A DNA stretch of 64,000 nt from Neolewinella aurantiaca (GTDB lineage Bacteria; Bacteroidota; Bacteroidia; Chitinophagales; Saprospiraceae), in NCBI RefSeq assembly GCF_008014675.1, contig NZ_VOXD01000009.1, positions 116,515 to 180,514 on the forward strand, read 5' to 3'. The position numbers were made by a program, and so were the translations under genes. Each line of letters opens with the position of its first letter. Position 1 is the stretch's first letter. Shown one piece after another: positions 57,521 through 64,000 of the stretch. The notes below the pieces were generated by a model. That model saw only the letters and a program-made list of their open reading frames with translations, did not search any database and was not told the DNA's origin.

Positions 57521-60500
57521 TTAACCCTTCATTGCACCTGCGTCCGCGCCCGAAAAAAGGCGATAAAGCAGTGGCACCACGTAGAGGCTACCCACCGTCC
57601 CCACCAGCAAGCCACCGATCACCGTAACGGCCAGCGGCTGCTGCAACTCCGCTCCGAGGCCGCTCGTGAACAGCACCGGCGCGAGGGCGAGAATGGTAGT
57701 GAGCGACGTCATCACGATGGCCCGCAAACGGCGGCGGCTCGCTTCTTTAATGGCCGCGGGCATCGACATTCCTGCCGCCCGGCCCCGCTCGATCATGTCT
57801 ACTTTGATGATGGCATCGTTCACCACGATGCCACCCGTAACCACCATACCGATGAGGCTGAGCAGGTTGAGGCTTCCGCCGGTAAACCAAAGCGCAAGAA
57901 GCGACCCCACCAGGCTGATCGGCACCACCAACAGCACCACCAGCGGCAGTTTTACTCCTTCGAACTGAGCCGCAAGGATGAGGTAAAGCAGCAGTAAGCT
58001 GACGAGCAGAACCCCGCCAAGTTCCCCGACGCGAGACTGATCCGTCAGGAAGCGCCCAGCTAGTTGGCTGGTGAATTCGGGAAACTCTCCGGCGATATTT
58101 TCGATGCGGGTAATGTCGTCGGTGGTCGGCTCACCGGAGAAGACGAGGCCGAGGTATTCCCCGGCCCTGTCAGCAGTGAGCACGCGGTAGTCGGGATGCT
58201 TAGAGATCTTGAGTAACTGGCGCAACGGTATTTCGTTACCGTCCTGATTCGTGACGGTGGCGGCCAGCAGGCGGTCGGCAGACAGATCGTCGGTACCCGC
58301 CAGCAATACGGGCAGTGCCCGGTCGTTGGCGCGCAGGCTCGTGACCTCGTTTTCGCTAAAGAGGGTCAGGATCCGGTCACGCAGGCGCGCTGAAGACACC
58401 CTGGCCGTTGCCAGAGCCATATAATCGATTTGCAGGGAAACGGCCTCGTTGCGGGCGGGCGGCGCGGGGTTAAAGCCTTCTTCCCGCATACGCTCCAACA
58501 GTGGTTGTACGCTGTTCCAACCCGGTGTCTCGCGGTCGCCGGCAGCCCGCAGGCGTAGCTCAACGTAGGGTTCATCGTTGAGGAAGATGCGGTCAAACAG
58601 GTTGGAGACGGGGCGCATTGTGAAGGTAGCGACGGGGTATTCTTTGCGCTGTTGCGCCAGCCACTCCCCGGCAAAGTCAGCAGCTGGTGGAGCAGGCAGG
58701 AAGAACTGCAATTCTGAAGCGTTGGTAGCCTGGTTCTCTTCGGCAAGCAGGAACTGGTTCTCGCCAATCAGAGCGCTGTTTTCTCCGCCGAAGTTCGCTT
58801 GCCAGTCGGCCATCAGGGCGCTGACGCGGGTGCGATGGACGTTGAGGGGCAGTGCTTCGGCCCAGTCGATGTTCAGTTGATAATCTGAGCGGGAAAGCTC
58901 CGGAAAACCCTGGGTAGGGAGGGTAGAGAGCGCCAGGTAGCCAAGGGCCAGCCAGGGAAGGAGGAAGAGCAGGTAGAAGGTAGTGGGTAGTTTGTAGTGG
59001 GTAGTGCTCCGCTTATTGGAGACATTGGAGGTGGGGATGCTCGCTCCGCTCGTGGCCTCTCCCCCGGTCCCGACTGAATCGAGGGAGACGTTGGAGGCGT
59101 TGGAGCGGGACATGAGAACGCTTAGCATGGGGAGAAGGAAGTACGCTACCAATAAAGAAGCCGCCAGGGCCAAGGTGACGGCGATGGCCTGATCGCGAAA
59201 GAGCGCTCCGGCGATGCCGCTGAGCAGTACCAAGGGGAGGAAGACGGCGATGGTCGTCAGGGCGCTGGAGATGAGCGGGCGGATGACTTCGTTGGTGGCG
59301 GCGGCGGTTGTGTGTACGTTGCCCTCTCCCCCGGCCCCTCTCCTCGGGAGAGGGGAGACGTCGGAGGTGTCGGAATTTCGGGATAGTTCCCGGTAGCTGG
59401 CAATATTATCCAGCACGATGATCGAATTGTCGATCATTAGCCCCAGCCCAAGGATGAGCCCGGCGAGGGAGATGACGTTGACGGAGAGGCCAGCGAGATA
59501 AAAGCCGAGCACGGCGATTAGCAGGGCGATCGGTACCGCGAGGCCGATGAGCAGCGGCCTCCGCCACTCCCGGAAAAAGGCGAAGAGAACGAGGATGGCG
59601 AAGCCCGCGCCGTACAGCAGCCCCCCGGAGAGGTTGTCGATACTCGCGCGGAGGACGGCCGTTTGGTCGTTGTTGAGCCGGAAACGGAGGTCGGGGTATT
59701 CGGCTTCGAGGTCGGCGACGAGAGTTTGGAGGTTTTCGCGGAGCTCGAACAGGCGGGCATCGGCGCGCTTGCGGATGGTGAAGATTACGCCGGGGGCGCC
59801 GTTGTGGAGGAAAAGCCCTCGGGCGGGTTCGGCTTCGTAGGTGACCGTGGCTAGGTCGGAGAGGGGAACCGTCCGTTCACCGCCAGGGAGTTCAGGAGTG
59901 GCGGGAGCACCCACCCTGAGGTAGAGGTTTTCGAGGTCTTCGGCGGTGCGCAGGCTTCCGGTAAATCGGACGGCATATTCGTAGTGGCCATCGGCCAGCA
60001 GCAGGCCGCCAAGTTCTACGTTGGCGGCGCGGAGGAGATTGGCAAGGTCGGCTTCCGTTTTGCCCAGGGCGCGTAGCGCTGCTTGCTTCGGCCGGACGAC
60101 GATGCGGGGCGTTGCCTGACCGGAGAGGTCGGCAAAGGCGACCTCGTCGAGCTGTTCGAGGCGGCGGCGGAGGACGTTTTCGGCCAGGTTGGAGAGGGGG
60201 AGGAGGTCGGAGGTGGGAGTTTGGAGTCGGGAGTCGGGAGTCGGGAGTCGGGAGGCAGGTGTTGGAGGTGGGGATGCTCGCTGCGCTCGTTCCCTCTCCC
60301 CCGGCCCCTCTCCTGGGGAGAGGGGAGACGGCTCCGGCGCCACACTTCCAACGTCTGCCTCGCCCCCCCTCCCCCTTGGGGAAGGGCCGGGGGTGGGGTT
60401 ACTCAGGGTCACGCTCAACTGCACCACCGGAATATCACTGACATCAGTAGCCAGCACCCGGGGCCGCTCCACTTCCCGTGGGAGTTGATTCATGGCCTGG

Positions 60501-60832
60501 TCGATCTTTTCGTTGACTTCGATGAAGGCCAGATCAGGGTCGGTGCCGAAGGGAAAGTCCAGGTAGAGCACGGCGGCTTCCTCACGGGCGCGGGAGCGGA
60601 TGCCGCTCAGGTTGTTGACCTGGAGGAGGGTGTTGCGCAGGGGGGCGACCACGGCATCTTCCACCGTCCGCGCGGCTGCGTTGGGGTAGCTCACCTGTAC
60701 GCTGACGCGGGGGATGCCTACCTCGGGGAGCAACGACACCGGTAGCTGGCCTGCGGCCAGCAGGCCGAGAACGATGGCCGCCAAGGTGGTTAGGAGGACG
60801 GCTACGGGGCGGTTAAGTAGGTTGGTTAGGAT
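57521..60832 (-). CDS. RND efflux pump permease with repeat-derived insertions
   Basis: About 1103 residues if the conserved N-terminus L-T-N-L-L-N-R-P-V-A-V is included. No ATG, GTG or TTG precedes it before an in-frame TAA at 60836-60838; ATC at 60830-60832 is the only plausible origin, and the first TTG (60784) would drop part of helix 1. RND hallmarks: IPRVSVQVSYPNAAARTVED, GLGLMIDNSIIVLDNI in helix 4, SALTTIAVFLPLVLLSG, and near the end V-V-T-G-G-I-V-V-N-D-A-I. Twelve-helix proton-driven exporter working with a periplasmic adaptor and outer-membrane channel, neither present here. Three in-frame insertions come from dispersed repeats (roughly residues 145-210, 485-508 and 575-620 counted from the ATC). 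The last residues G-A-D-A-G-A-M-K-G come from a CACCTGCG copy. It may be a decaying gene. Confidence 0.85.
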   Translation of the reverse strand: MLTNLLNRPVAVLLTTLAAIVLGLLAAGQLPVSLLPEVGIPRVSVQVSYPNAAARTVEDAVVAPLRNTLLQVNNLSGIRSRAREEAAVLYLDFPFGTDPDLAFIEVNEKIDQAMNQLPREVERPRVLATDVSDIPVVQLSVTLSNPTPGPSPRGRGGEADVGSVAPEPSPLSPGEGPGERERAQRASPPPTPASRLPTPDSRLQTPTSDLLPLSNLAENVLRRRLEQLDEVAFADLSGQATPRIVVRPKQAALRALGKTEADLANLLRAANVELGGLLLADGHYEYAVRFTGSLRTAEDLENLYLRVGAPATPELPGGERTVPLSDLATVTYEAEPARGLFLHNGAPGVIFTIRKRADARLFELRENLQTLVADLEAEYPDLRFRLNNDQTAVLRASIDNLSGGLLYGAGFAILVLFAFFREWRRPLLIGLAVPIALLIAVLGFYLAGLSVNVISLAGLILGLGLMIDNSIIVLDNIASYRELSRNSDTSDVSPLPRRGAGGEGNVHTTAAATNEVIRPLISSALTTIAVFLPLVLLSGIAGALFRDQAIAVTLALAASLLVAYFLLPMLSVLMSRSNASNVSLDSVGTGGEATSGASIPTSNVSNKRSTTHYKLPTTFYLLFLLPWLALGYLALSTLPTQGFPELSRSDYQLNIDWAEALPLNVHRTRVSALMADWQANFGGENSALIGENQFLLAEENQATNASELQFFLPAPPAADFAGEWLAQQRKEYPVATFTMRPVSNLFDRIFLNDEPYVELRLRAAGDRETPGWNSVQPLLERMREEGFNPAPPARNEAVSLQIDYMALATARVSSARLRDRILTLFSENEVTSLRANDRALPVLLAGTDDLSADRLLAATVTNQDGNEIPLRQLLKISKHPDYRVLTADRAGEYLGLVFSGEPTTDDITRIENIAGEFPEFTSQLAGRFLTDQSRVGELGGVLLVSLLLLYLILAAQFEGVKLPLVVLLVVPISLVGSLLALWFTGGSLNLLSLIGMVVTGGIVVNDAIIKVDMIERGRAAGMSMPAAIKEASRRRLRAIVMTSLTTILALAPVLFTSGLGAELQQPLAVTVIGGLLVGTVGSLYVVPLLYRLFSGADAGAMKG
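57526..57560 (+). repeat. CACCTGCG dispersed repeat copy at the end of the RND gene
   Basis: CATTGCACCTGCGTCCGCGC then CCGAAAAAAGG; centre dinucleotide TC. Encodes the C-terminal G-A-D-A-G-A-M-K-G of the pump. Confidence 0.8.
58977..59085. repeat. Repeat insertion 3 in the RND gene
   Basis: GAAGGTAGTGGGTAGTTTGT then AGTGGGTAG, followed by GGAGGTGGGGATGCTCGCTC and CCTCTCCCCCGGTCCC. Translated as an Asn/Ser/Thr-rich spacer ending T-T-H-Y-K-L-P-T-T-F-Y before a membrane helix. The GGAGGTGGGGATGCTCGCT block also occurs at 60262. Confidence 0.75.
59323..59362. repeat. Repeat insertion 2 in the RND gene
   Basis: CCTCTCCCCCGGCCCCTCTC then CTCGGGAGAGGGGAGACGT: the same ~38 bp as the core of element B at 22886. 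Translated D-V-S-P-L-P-R-R-G-A-G-G-E-G in the loop after helix 4. Confidence 0.85.
60222..60405. repeat. Repeat insertion 1 in the RND gene
   Basis: Four or so GGAGTCG heptamers (about 60226-60253), then GGAGGTGGGGATGCTCGCTG, the CCTCTCCCCCGGCCCCTCTC / GGGGAGAGGGGAGACGG palindrome, and CCCCTCCCCCTTGGGG. Translated as a Pro/Gly/Arg-rich tract (PTPGPSPRGRGGEA, SPLSPGEGPGERERAQ, SRLPTPDSRLQTPTS) in the first periplasmic domain. Confidence 0.85.
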
Positions 60833-60855
60833 GGGTTAGTAATTTAGGTTTTGGG

Positions 60856-61878
60856 TTAAAGCTCCGGGGAAGCTTGTAAAATAGCTCCCTCTTCCTGGAA
60901 AGCAATGCCGATGAGTTGATCGCCCGCTACCGAAACATCAAAGGTGTATACGGGCGCATCGATGTAACTTCTTTTCAAGAGTTCTCCTTCCCAATTATAT
61001 ACTTGCAACTCCGGCCGAATCGTCTCAGGGTCTTCATTGACGGAAGCGTTGTTTTGATTTAGGTACAGTACATAGATATTATCGTCTGTTGCTACCGGAG
61101 CTAGAAAATAAAGGTTTCTCTCCTTTGGGATTTGCGGTGTGGTATACGAACCTACCCGGACCTCTTTCAACAACGCTCCGGTAAAGTCATAAAACCGGAT
61201 GAGGTTGACGTAAGTGTAAAACACTGCTATCTGGCCCCGCGCTTCATCGGCGACTACTGTGTAGCGGTATTGTGCACTCTTAGCTTCCGGGCTTTCAAAA
61301 ACCAATCCCTCTTCCGGGTATTCCGCAAATGTTTTTAATACGGTGGAGCTTTTGCTGGAAAAGAGTAAAGACTGGTGGGCATTAAATTCTGTATCCGAAT
61401 TCATCGCTGTATAAAGGGTATCATTGAGATGTGCCAACCGGTTGATGTTGTCTATCATTCCGGAGAGATCAACTTGCTCCAAGCGCTGAAAGGTGCTGTC
61501 TTGTCGGTTGATCTTTACCCGGCGGTAGATGGGATAGTCGAGGTAATTGAGGGTTCCGTTGCGGTTTATTATTGAATTATCATCAATGAAGTCGTGTTGC
61601 TCCAGCTCGTTGTTTGCATCGGGATAGGTGAATAGGTACTGATGGCTTGAGCCGTCGAATACCTTGAAAGTGCCTTTGCCTACGCCGTCGTAAAAGACCA
61701 AATTGTCGCCGGAGGAAACGACTCGTTGGGGTTGGAAAACCGTTACTGGTAATTTTACTGGTTCCAGCGCTAATGTATCCAGAGGAGCGGCGCTTAAAGC
61801 AATTACTTTTACGGCCTCGTTATCGGCGCAGCTAACAAGTAGGAACAGCAGGCTAAGGATGTATAAATTAGGTTTAAT
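60856..61878 (-). CDS. Propeller-type lipoprotein, apparent ATT start
   Basis: About 340 residues when read from ATT at 61876-61878, giving I(M)-K-P-N-L-Y-I-L-S-L-L-F-L-L-V-S-C-A-D-N, a textbook lipoprotein signal with lipobox L-V-S-C. An in-frame TAG lies eight codons upstream and there is no ATG, GTG or TTG between. The next start, TTG 61701, would lose the signal. The mature part is beta-rich with repeating V-x-D-x-x-L/Y-L-type strands (FKVFDGSSHQYLFTYPDANN, YFLAPVATDDNIYVLYLNQN, LQVYNWEGELLKRSYIDAPV), similar in style to six-bladed-propeller lipoproteins of the BF3164 type in Bacteroidota. Probably related in role to the DUF4221 gene just upstream. Function unknown. Confidence 0.75.
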   Translation of the reverse strand: MKPNLYILSLLFLLVSCADNEAVKVIALSAAPLDTLALEPVKLPVTVFQPQRVVSSGDNLVFYDGVGKGTFKVFDGSSHQYLFTYPDANNELEQHDFIDDNSIINRNGTLNYLDYPIYRRVKINRQDSTFQRLEQVDLSGMIDNINRLAHLNDTLYTAMNSDTEFNAHQSLLFSSKSSTVLKTFAEYPEEGLVFESPEAKSAQYRYTVVADEARGQIAVFYTYVNLIRFYDFTGALLKEVRVGSYTTPQIPKERNLYFLAPVATDDNIYVLYLNQNNASVNEDPETIRPELQVYNWEGELLKRSYIDAPVYTFDVSVAGDQLIGIAFQEEGAILQASPEL

Positions 61879-62061
61879 GGGGTTGGGTTTTGGTTTAGGC
61901 TAAAGGTAAGGATTTGGACTGAATCAAGCGATAGGAGTTTGGATTGTTAACCCTGTGCAAACTCTAATAATGCTTTTGTTCTTGCGACGGATATCGTCGC
62001 TAAGCATAACTAGCGCCCTTTTAAACATGCAAATTGTATTAGTAATAAAAAAACAACGAAT

Positions 62062-63186
62062 TTAATTTGGCTCAAATGTAAAACAGTCGTAGGGTAACTT
62101 TACAGTCCTTTCACTAATCAGCTTAGTTTCGTTTAGAATGAACATCTTGTCATCGAGCGCAAACATACTCCCTTCGACATAATCTGCACTTAACTTAAGG
62201 GTTTTACTTTGCGTAAAATCATTGTTGTAAACAAACACACAAAGTTCTCTTTCATTATTTTCTGGATCAGCAATAATTCCGAATCGAAAATATACATCCT
62301 TGCCATATAAATAATAAATGTTACAAAAGTGGTTTGTCTCCCGGTAATATATCCCATCATCACCTCGGCTCGGGTTTCCTTCTGGATCCAAAGCATAAGG
62401 AAACTCTTCTATTGGCCCTATTATTTCGTGATAGGTGTTGTGTTTCTTTTTCAGTTTAAATCTAGAATCATATTCAAACACAGCGTGACTGACTGGAAAT
62501 GACGCTATATACGAGTCGGATTCGCTATTAAAAGTTACTGAAGGCCAGTAAAAATATGGTGTAGTCCCGTAAAACTTACCGTCATAAGCAGGTGCAAAAT
62601 CAACAACTTGATCATAGCCTTTCAAATCTTTTCTAATCGCTACGAAAGCAAACCCCTTACCTATATCTTCTTTAGTATTCGGATAAATAGGAAAAAGTAT
62701 ATGATTTTTTCCCTCAACAGGTGCATTTCGAAATGCACTTGCAAGCCTAACGTTGCTTACATTTGAAAAATCAACAACTACTTCGACAGCACTAGGCGTG
62801 AGTAAAAATATTTTGTTCTGCGAGTTGCTCGAGTACAATATCGAGTCTTTATTCATGTAGTAAACTCCATCAAAAGACGAAATCGATCCAATAGCAAAAG
62901 GGCCTTCTTTTTCCAGTTTCCTCTTATTGACAAGTAGTCCAGTTTCAGCTTCGAAAGTGTAGATTTCATCAGAACTTAATGAAGTTAAATAAACATCTCC
63001 ATTAACATTACTTTTAGAGAACCCGGATATATTTTGATAGTTAAATGTAAAATCTGGCCGCATTGTCATACAACTATTAACAGCAACACTACCATAAAGC
63101 TCCTTAACTCCCATATCGTCACCCTTTCCTCTTCCACAGGATATTATTAATACAGACACAAAAAAAGCACACAACTTTTTTAACAT
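62062..63186 (-). CDS. DUF4221 family lipoprotein
   Basis: 374 residues from ATG at 63184-63186. Lipoprotein signal with lipobox LIISC at about 13-17. The mature protein looks like a beta-propeller of DUF4221, a Bacteroidota family: DVYLTSLSSDEIYTFEAETG, LEKEGPFAIGSISSFDGVYY, FPVSHAVFEYDSRFKLKKKH and a long C-terminal sheet. Family function is unknown. It lies between the small Cys-rich peptide gene (upstream) and a second propeller-type lipoprotein (downstream), all on the minus strand. The gene is much richer in A+T than the window as a whole and uses many AAT, ATA and TTA codons, which suggests horizontal acquisition. Confidence 0.82.
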   Translation of the reverse strand: MLKKLCAFFVSVLIISCGRGKGDDMGVKELYGSVAVNSCMTMRPDFTFNYQNISGFSKSNVNGDVYLTSLSSDEIYTFEAETGLLVNKRKLEKEGPFAIGSISSFDGVYYMNKDSILYSSNSQNKIFLLTPSAVEVVVDFSNVSNVRLASAFRNAPVEGKNHILFPIYPNTKEDIGKGFAFVAIRKDLKGYDQVVDFAPAYDGKFYGTTPYFYWPSVTFNSESDSYIASFPVSHAVFEYDSRFKLKKKHNTYHEIIGPIEEFPYALDPEGNPSRGDDGIYYRETNHFCNIYYLYGKDVYFRFGIIADPENNERELCVFVYNNDFTQSKTLKLSADYVEGSMFALDDKMFILNETKLISERTVKLPYDCFTFEPN

Positions 63187-63311
63187 TATAATAAAATTTT
63201 ATTGTTTATATTTAGCATAACACAAAGTACATAACGAAAATGGATAGACCTTTAACACAGATACAAAGGCCCATCCACTAACTTTCTCTTAAGGAAGAGA
63301 TTTCTCAACCT

Positions 63312-63560
63312 CTAACTTGGCTTACATTTAGGTGAAGTCGTATTCATTCCATCAACAAGACAGTTTTCATCTGTACCATTGAAACAAAAAATACACCTTC
63401 CTGTATTTAGGGAAGAATCTGCACTAACGGAGCAACCTTCACAAACTCCACCGAATCCCCCCCCACCAGGTCCGTTACCCCCGGTAGAATAAGCTGATGG
63501 TATAAAGCAAAAAAGGGCTAATACTAGAACACTACAAAACTTAGCAACTATAGCTTTCAT
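63312..63560 (-). CDS. Small secreted Gly/Cys-rich peptide
   Basis: 82 residues from ATG at 63558-63560 (a TTG two codons upstream is less likely). A signal peptide (MKAIVAKFCSVLVLALFCFI, cleavage likely after A-Y-S) precedes a Gly-rich run G-G-N-G-P-G-G-G-G-F-G-G and a 43-residue tail with six Cys in the pattern C-x2-C ... C-x2-C ... C ... C (V-C-E-G-C, R-C-I-F-C, N-C, K-C). Even Cys number suggests disulfides or metal binding. It resembles, by size and by its place next to propeller lipoproteins, the NVEALA-type secreted peptides of Bacteroides; I see no sequence identity to claim membership. Co-directional with the DUF4221 gene 125 bp downstream. Confidence 0.7.
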   Translation of the reverse strand: MKAIVAKFCSVLVLALFCFIPSAYSTGGNGPGGGGFGGVCEGCSVSADSSLNTGRCIFCFNGTDENCLVDGMNTTSPKCKPS

Positions 63561-63566
63561 AAGCAA

Positions 63567-63785
63567 TAATTTGCACTTGATCTCTCCCTCTCAAGTATCG
63601 GGCCACATAAAAAGGCAAGTGAGGCCTGTTGTCAAAACCAAAATTAGGCCCTTATTAAAAGGACTATCCCCAAGTATCCCCAAGTATCCCCAAGTATCCC
63701 CAAAATTCGACGGTTTTTAGCTTCCGGCCAATTCTGAACACTTATTTTTACTGTTGCCCTCGATATTCTTTCGGAGCTTTGATTT
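63567..63785. other. AT-rich non-coding stretch
   Basis: No gene seen between the peptide gene and the IS element. It contains the 10-bp tandem repeat listed next and presumably the promoter of the peptide gene. Confidence 0.4.
63664..63703. repeat. 10-bp tandem repeat
   Basis: About four units of CAAGTATCCC (the first unit partly changed to GGACTATCCC). Too short and without spacers, so not a CRISPR array; likely a slippage repeat or protein-binding iteron-like run. Confidence 0.85.
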
Positions 63786-64000
63786 TAGAGCGTGTTTAAA
63801 ATTATGAAAATTTAAATATAAAGGCTGTCAGTCGTATCTTGTAAGTCGCTAAACACTACAAATATGACCAAGCAGTGGACTCGGTTGACTGACAGCCAGT
63901 GGAACGAAGTTAAAGATTATCTACCAATCAACCGCAAGACAAAACATCAACTCCGGGATGTACTTGACGCCATTCTGTGGCTGGTGCGTACCGGTACTCA
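63786..64000 (+). mobile_element. Left end of an IS5-type insertion sequence (continues past the window)
   Basis: The left boundary is probably near GAGCGTGTTTAAA (63788-63800). A perfect 11-bp inverted repeat GGCTGTCAGTC (63823-63833) / GACTGACAGCC (63887-63897) spans the transposase start codon. The right end is outside the window. Confidence 0.65.
63864..64000 (+). CDS. IS5-family transposase, N-terminal part
   Basis: 45 codons from ATG 63864 to the window edge. The product starts MTKQWTRLTDSQWNEVKDYL then P-I-N-R-K-T-K-H-Q-L-R-D-V-L-D-A-I-L-W-L-V-R-T-G-T, the DUF4096-type N-terminus of IS5 group (IS427-like) transposases: L-T-D-x-Q-W and L-R-x-V-L-D-A-I-L-W-L-x-R-T-G. The DDE catalytic domain should lie beyond the window, perhaps in a second frame as in many members. 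An 11-bp inverted repeat places the start codon inside a hairpin loop. Confidence 0.85.
   Translation, partial: MTKQWTRLTDSQWNEVKDYLPINRKTKHQLRDVLDAILWLVRTGT

Noticed and set aside
63664..63703. CRISPR-like array
   Set aside because: Units are 10 bp, directly adjacent, with no spacers and no cas genes nearby.

Overview
The window is a chromosomal segment of a member of the Bacteroidota, most likely a Saprospiria/Lewinella-like marine bacterium. The evidence is a stand-alone type IX secretion C-terminal domain protein, an ECF sigma / FecR / TonB-receptor triad, many lipoproteins with an XXXC lipobox, DUF4837 and DUF4221 proteins, a DUF2752-TM2 pair, absence of clear Shine-Dalgarno sites, and TTTG-N19-TAnnTTTG promoters. 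The genus-level guess is inference; the phylum is well supported. Base composition is moderately GC-rich, except the last ~2 kb (about 61.9-63.9 kb), which is clearly AT-rich.

Layout. 1-9.6 kb: GNAT acetyltransferase (cut by the window edge), nucleoside-hydrolase lipoprotein, CIA30 protein, DUF2752 + TM2 pair, a 1141-residue glucose-dehydrogenase-like/HEAT/cytochrome c lipoprotein, a T9SS-tail mini-protein, and katG. 9.9-25.2 kb: oxyR (divergent from katG), DUF4837 lipoprotein, MoxR ATPase, BCCT transporter, VanX-type dipeptidase, the TonB receptor/FecR/ECF sigma operon, a lipoprotein made of six internal repeats, an SPFH protein, a conserved protein of unknown function and CvpA. 25.2-25.8 kb: a truncated IS3-family element. 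26-40.4 kb: the core gene-expression cluster on the minus strand, in transcription order tRNA-Thr(TGT), tRNA-Tyr, tRNA-Gly, tRNA-Thr(GGT), tuf, tRNA-Trp, secE, nusG, rplK, rplA, rplJ, rplL, rpoB, rpoC. 40.6-57.2 kb: xerC, a TPR lipoprotein, glutamate formimidoyltransferase, amidohydrolase, DoxX-like protein, MmcQ/YjbR, isoaspartyl peptidase, two paralogous Cys-motif lipoproteins, the DnaJ-type CbpA with CbpM, DUF3050, a second GNAT, a hypothetical protein, M28 peptidase, HtrA-like protease and a site-2 protease. 57.5-64 kb: an RND efflux pump carrying in-frame repeat insertions, two propeller-type lipoproteins, a small secreted Cys/Gly-rich peptide, and the left end of an IS5-type transposase cut by the window edge.

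The most unusual property is the density of small dispersed repeats. About 22 copies of a 20-30 bp element (core CACCTGCG-NN-CGCGCC, usually with a NotI-like GCGGCCGC centre) lie in both orientations. Many sit just after stop codons, and several are translated inside genes, including directly at lipoprotein lipoboxes. Other families are nested inverted repeats around a CCCTCTCC...GGAGAGGG core and small hairpins of the GCAGCCTGAGGCTGC type. The RND pump has absorbed three such repeat blocks in frame. The best candidate for an undescribed system is the AT-rich cassette at 60.9-63.6 kb: a secreted six-Cys peptide followed by a DUF4221 lipoprotein and a second propeller-type lipoprotein. That lipoprotein and the adjacent RND gene both lack an ATG/GTG/TTG start ahead of their conserved N-termini.
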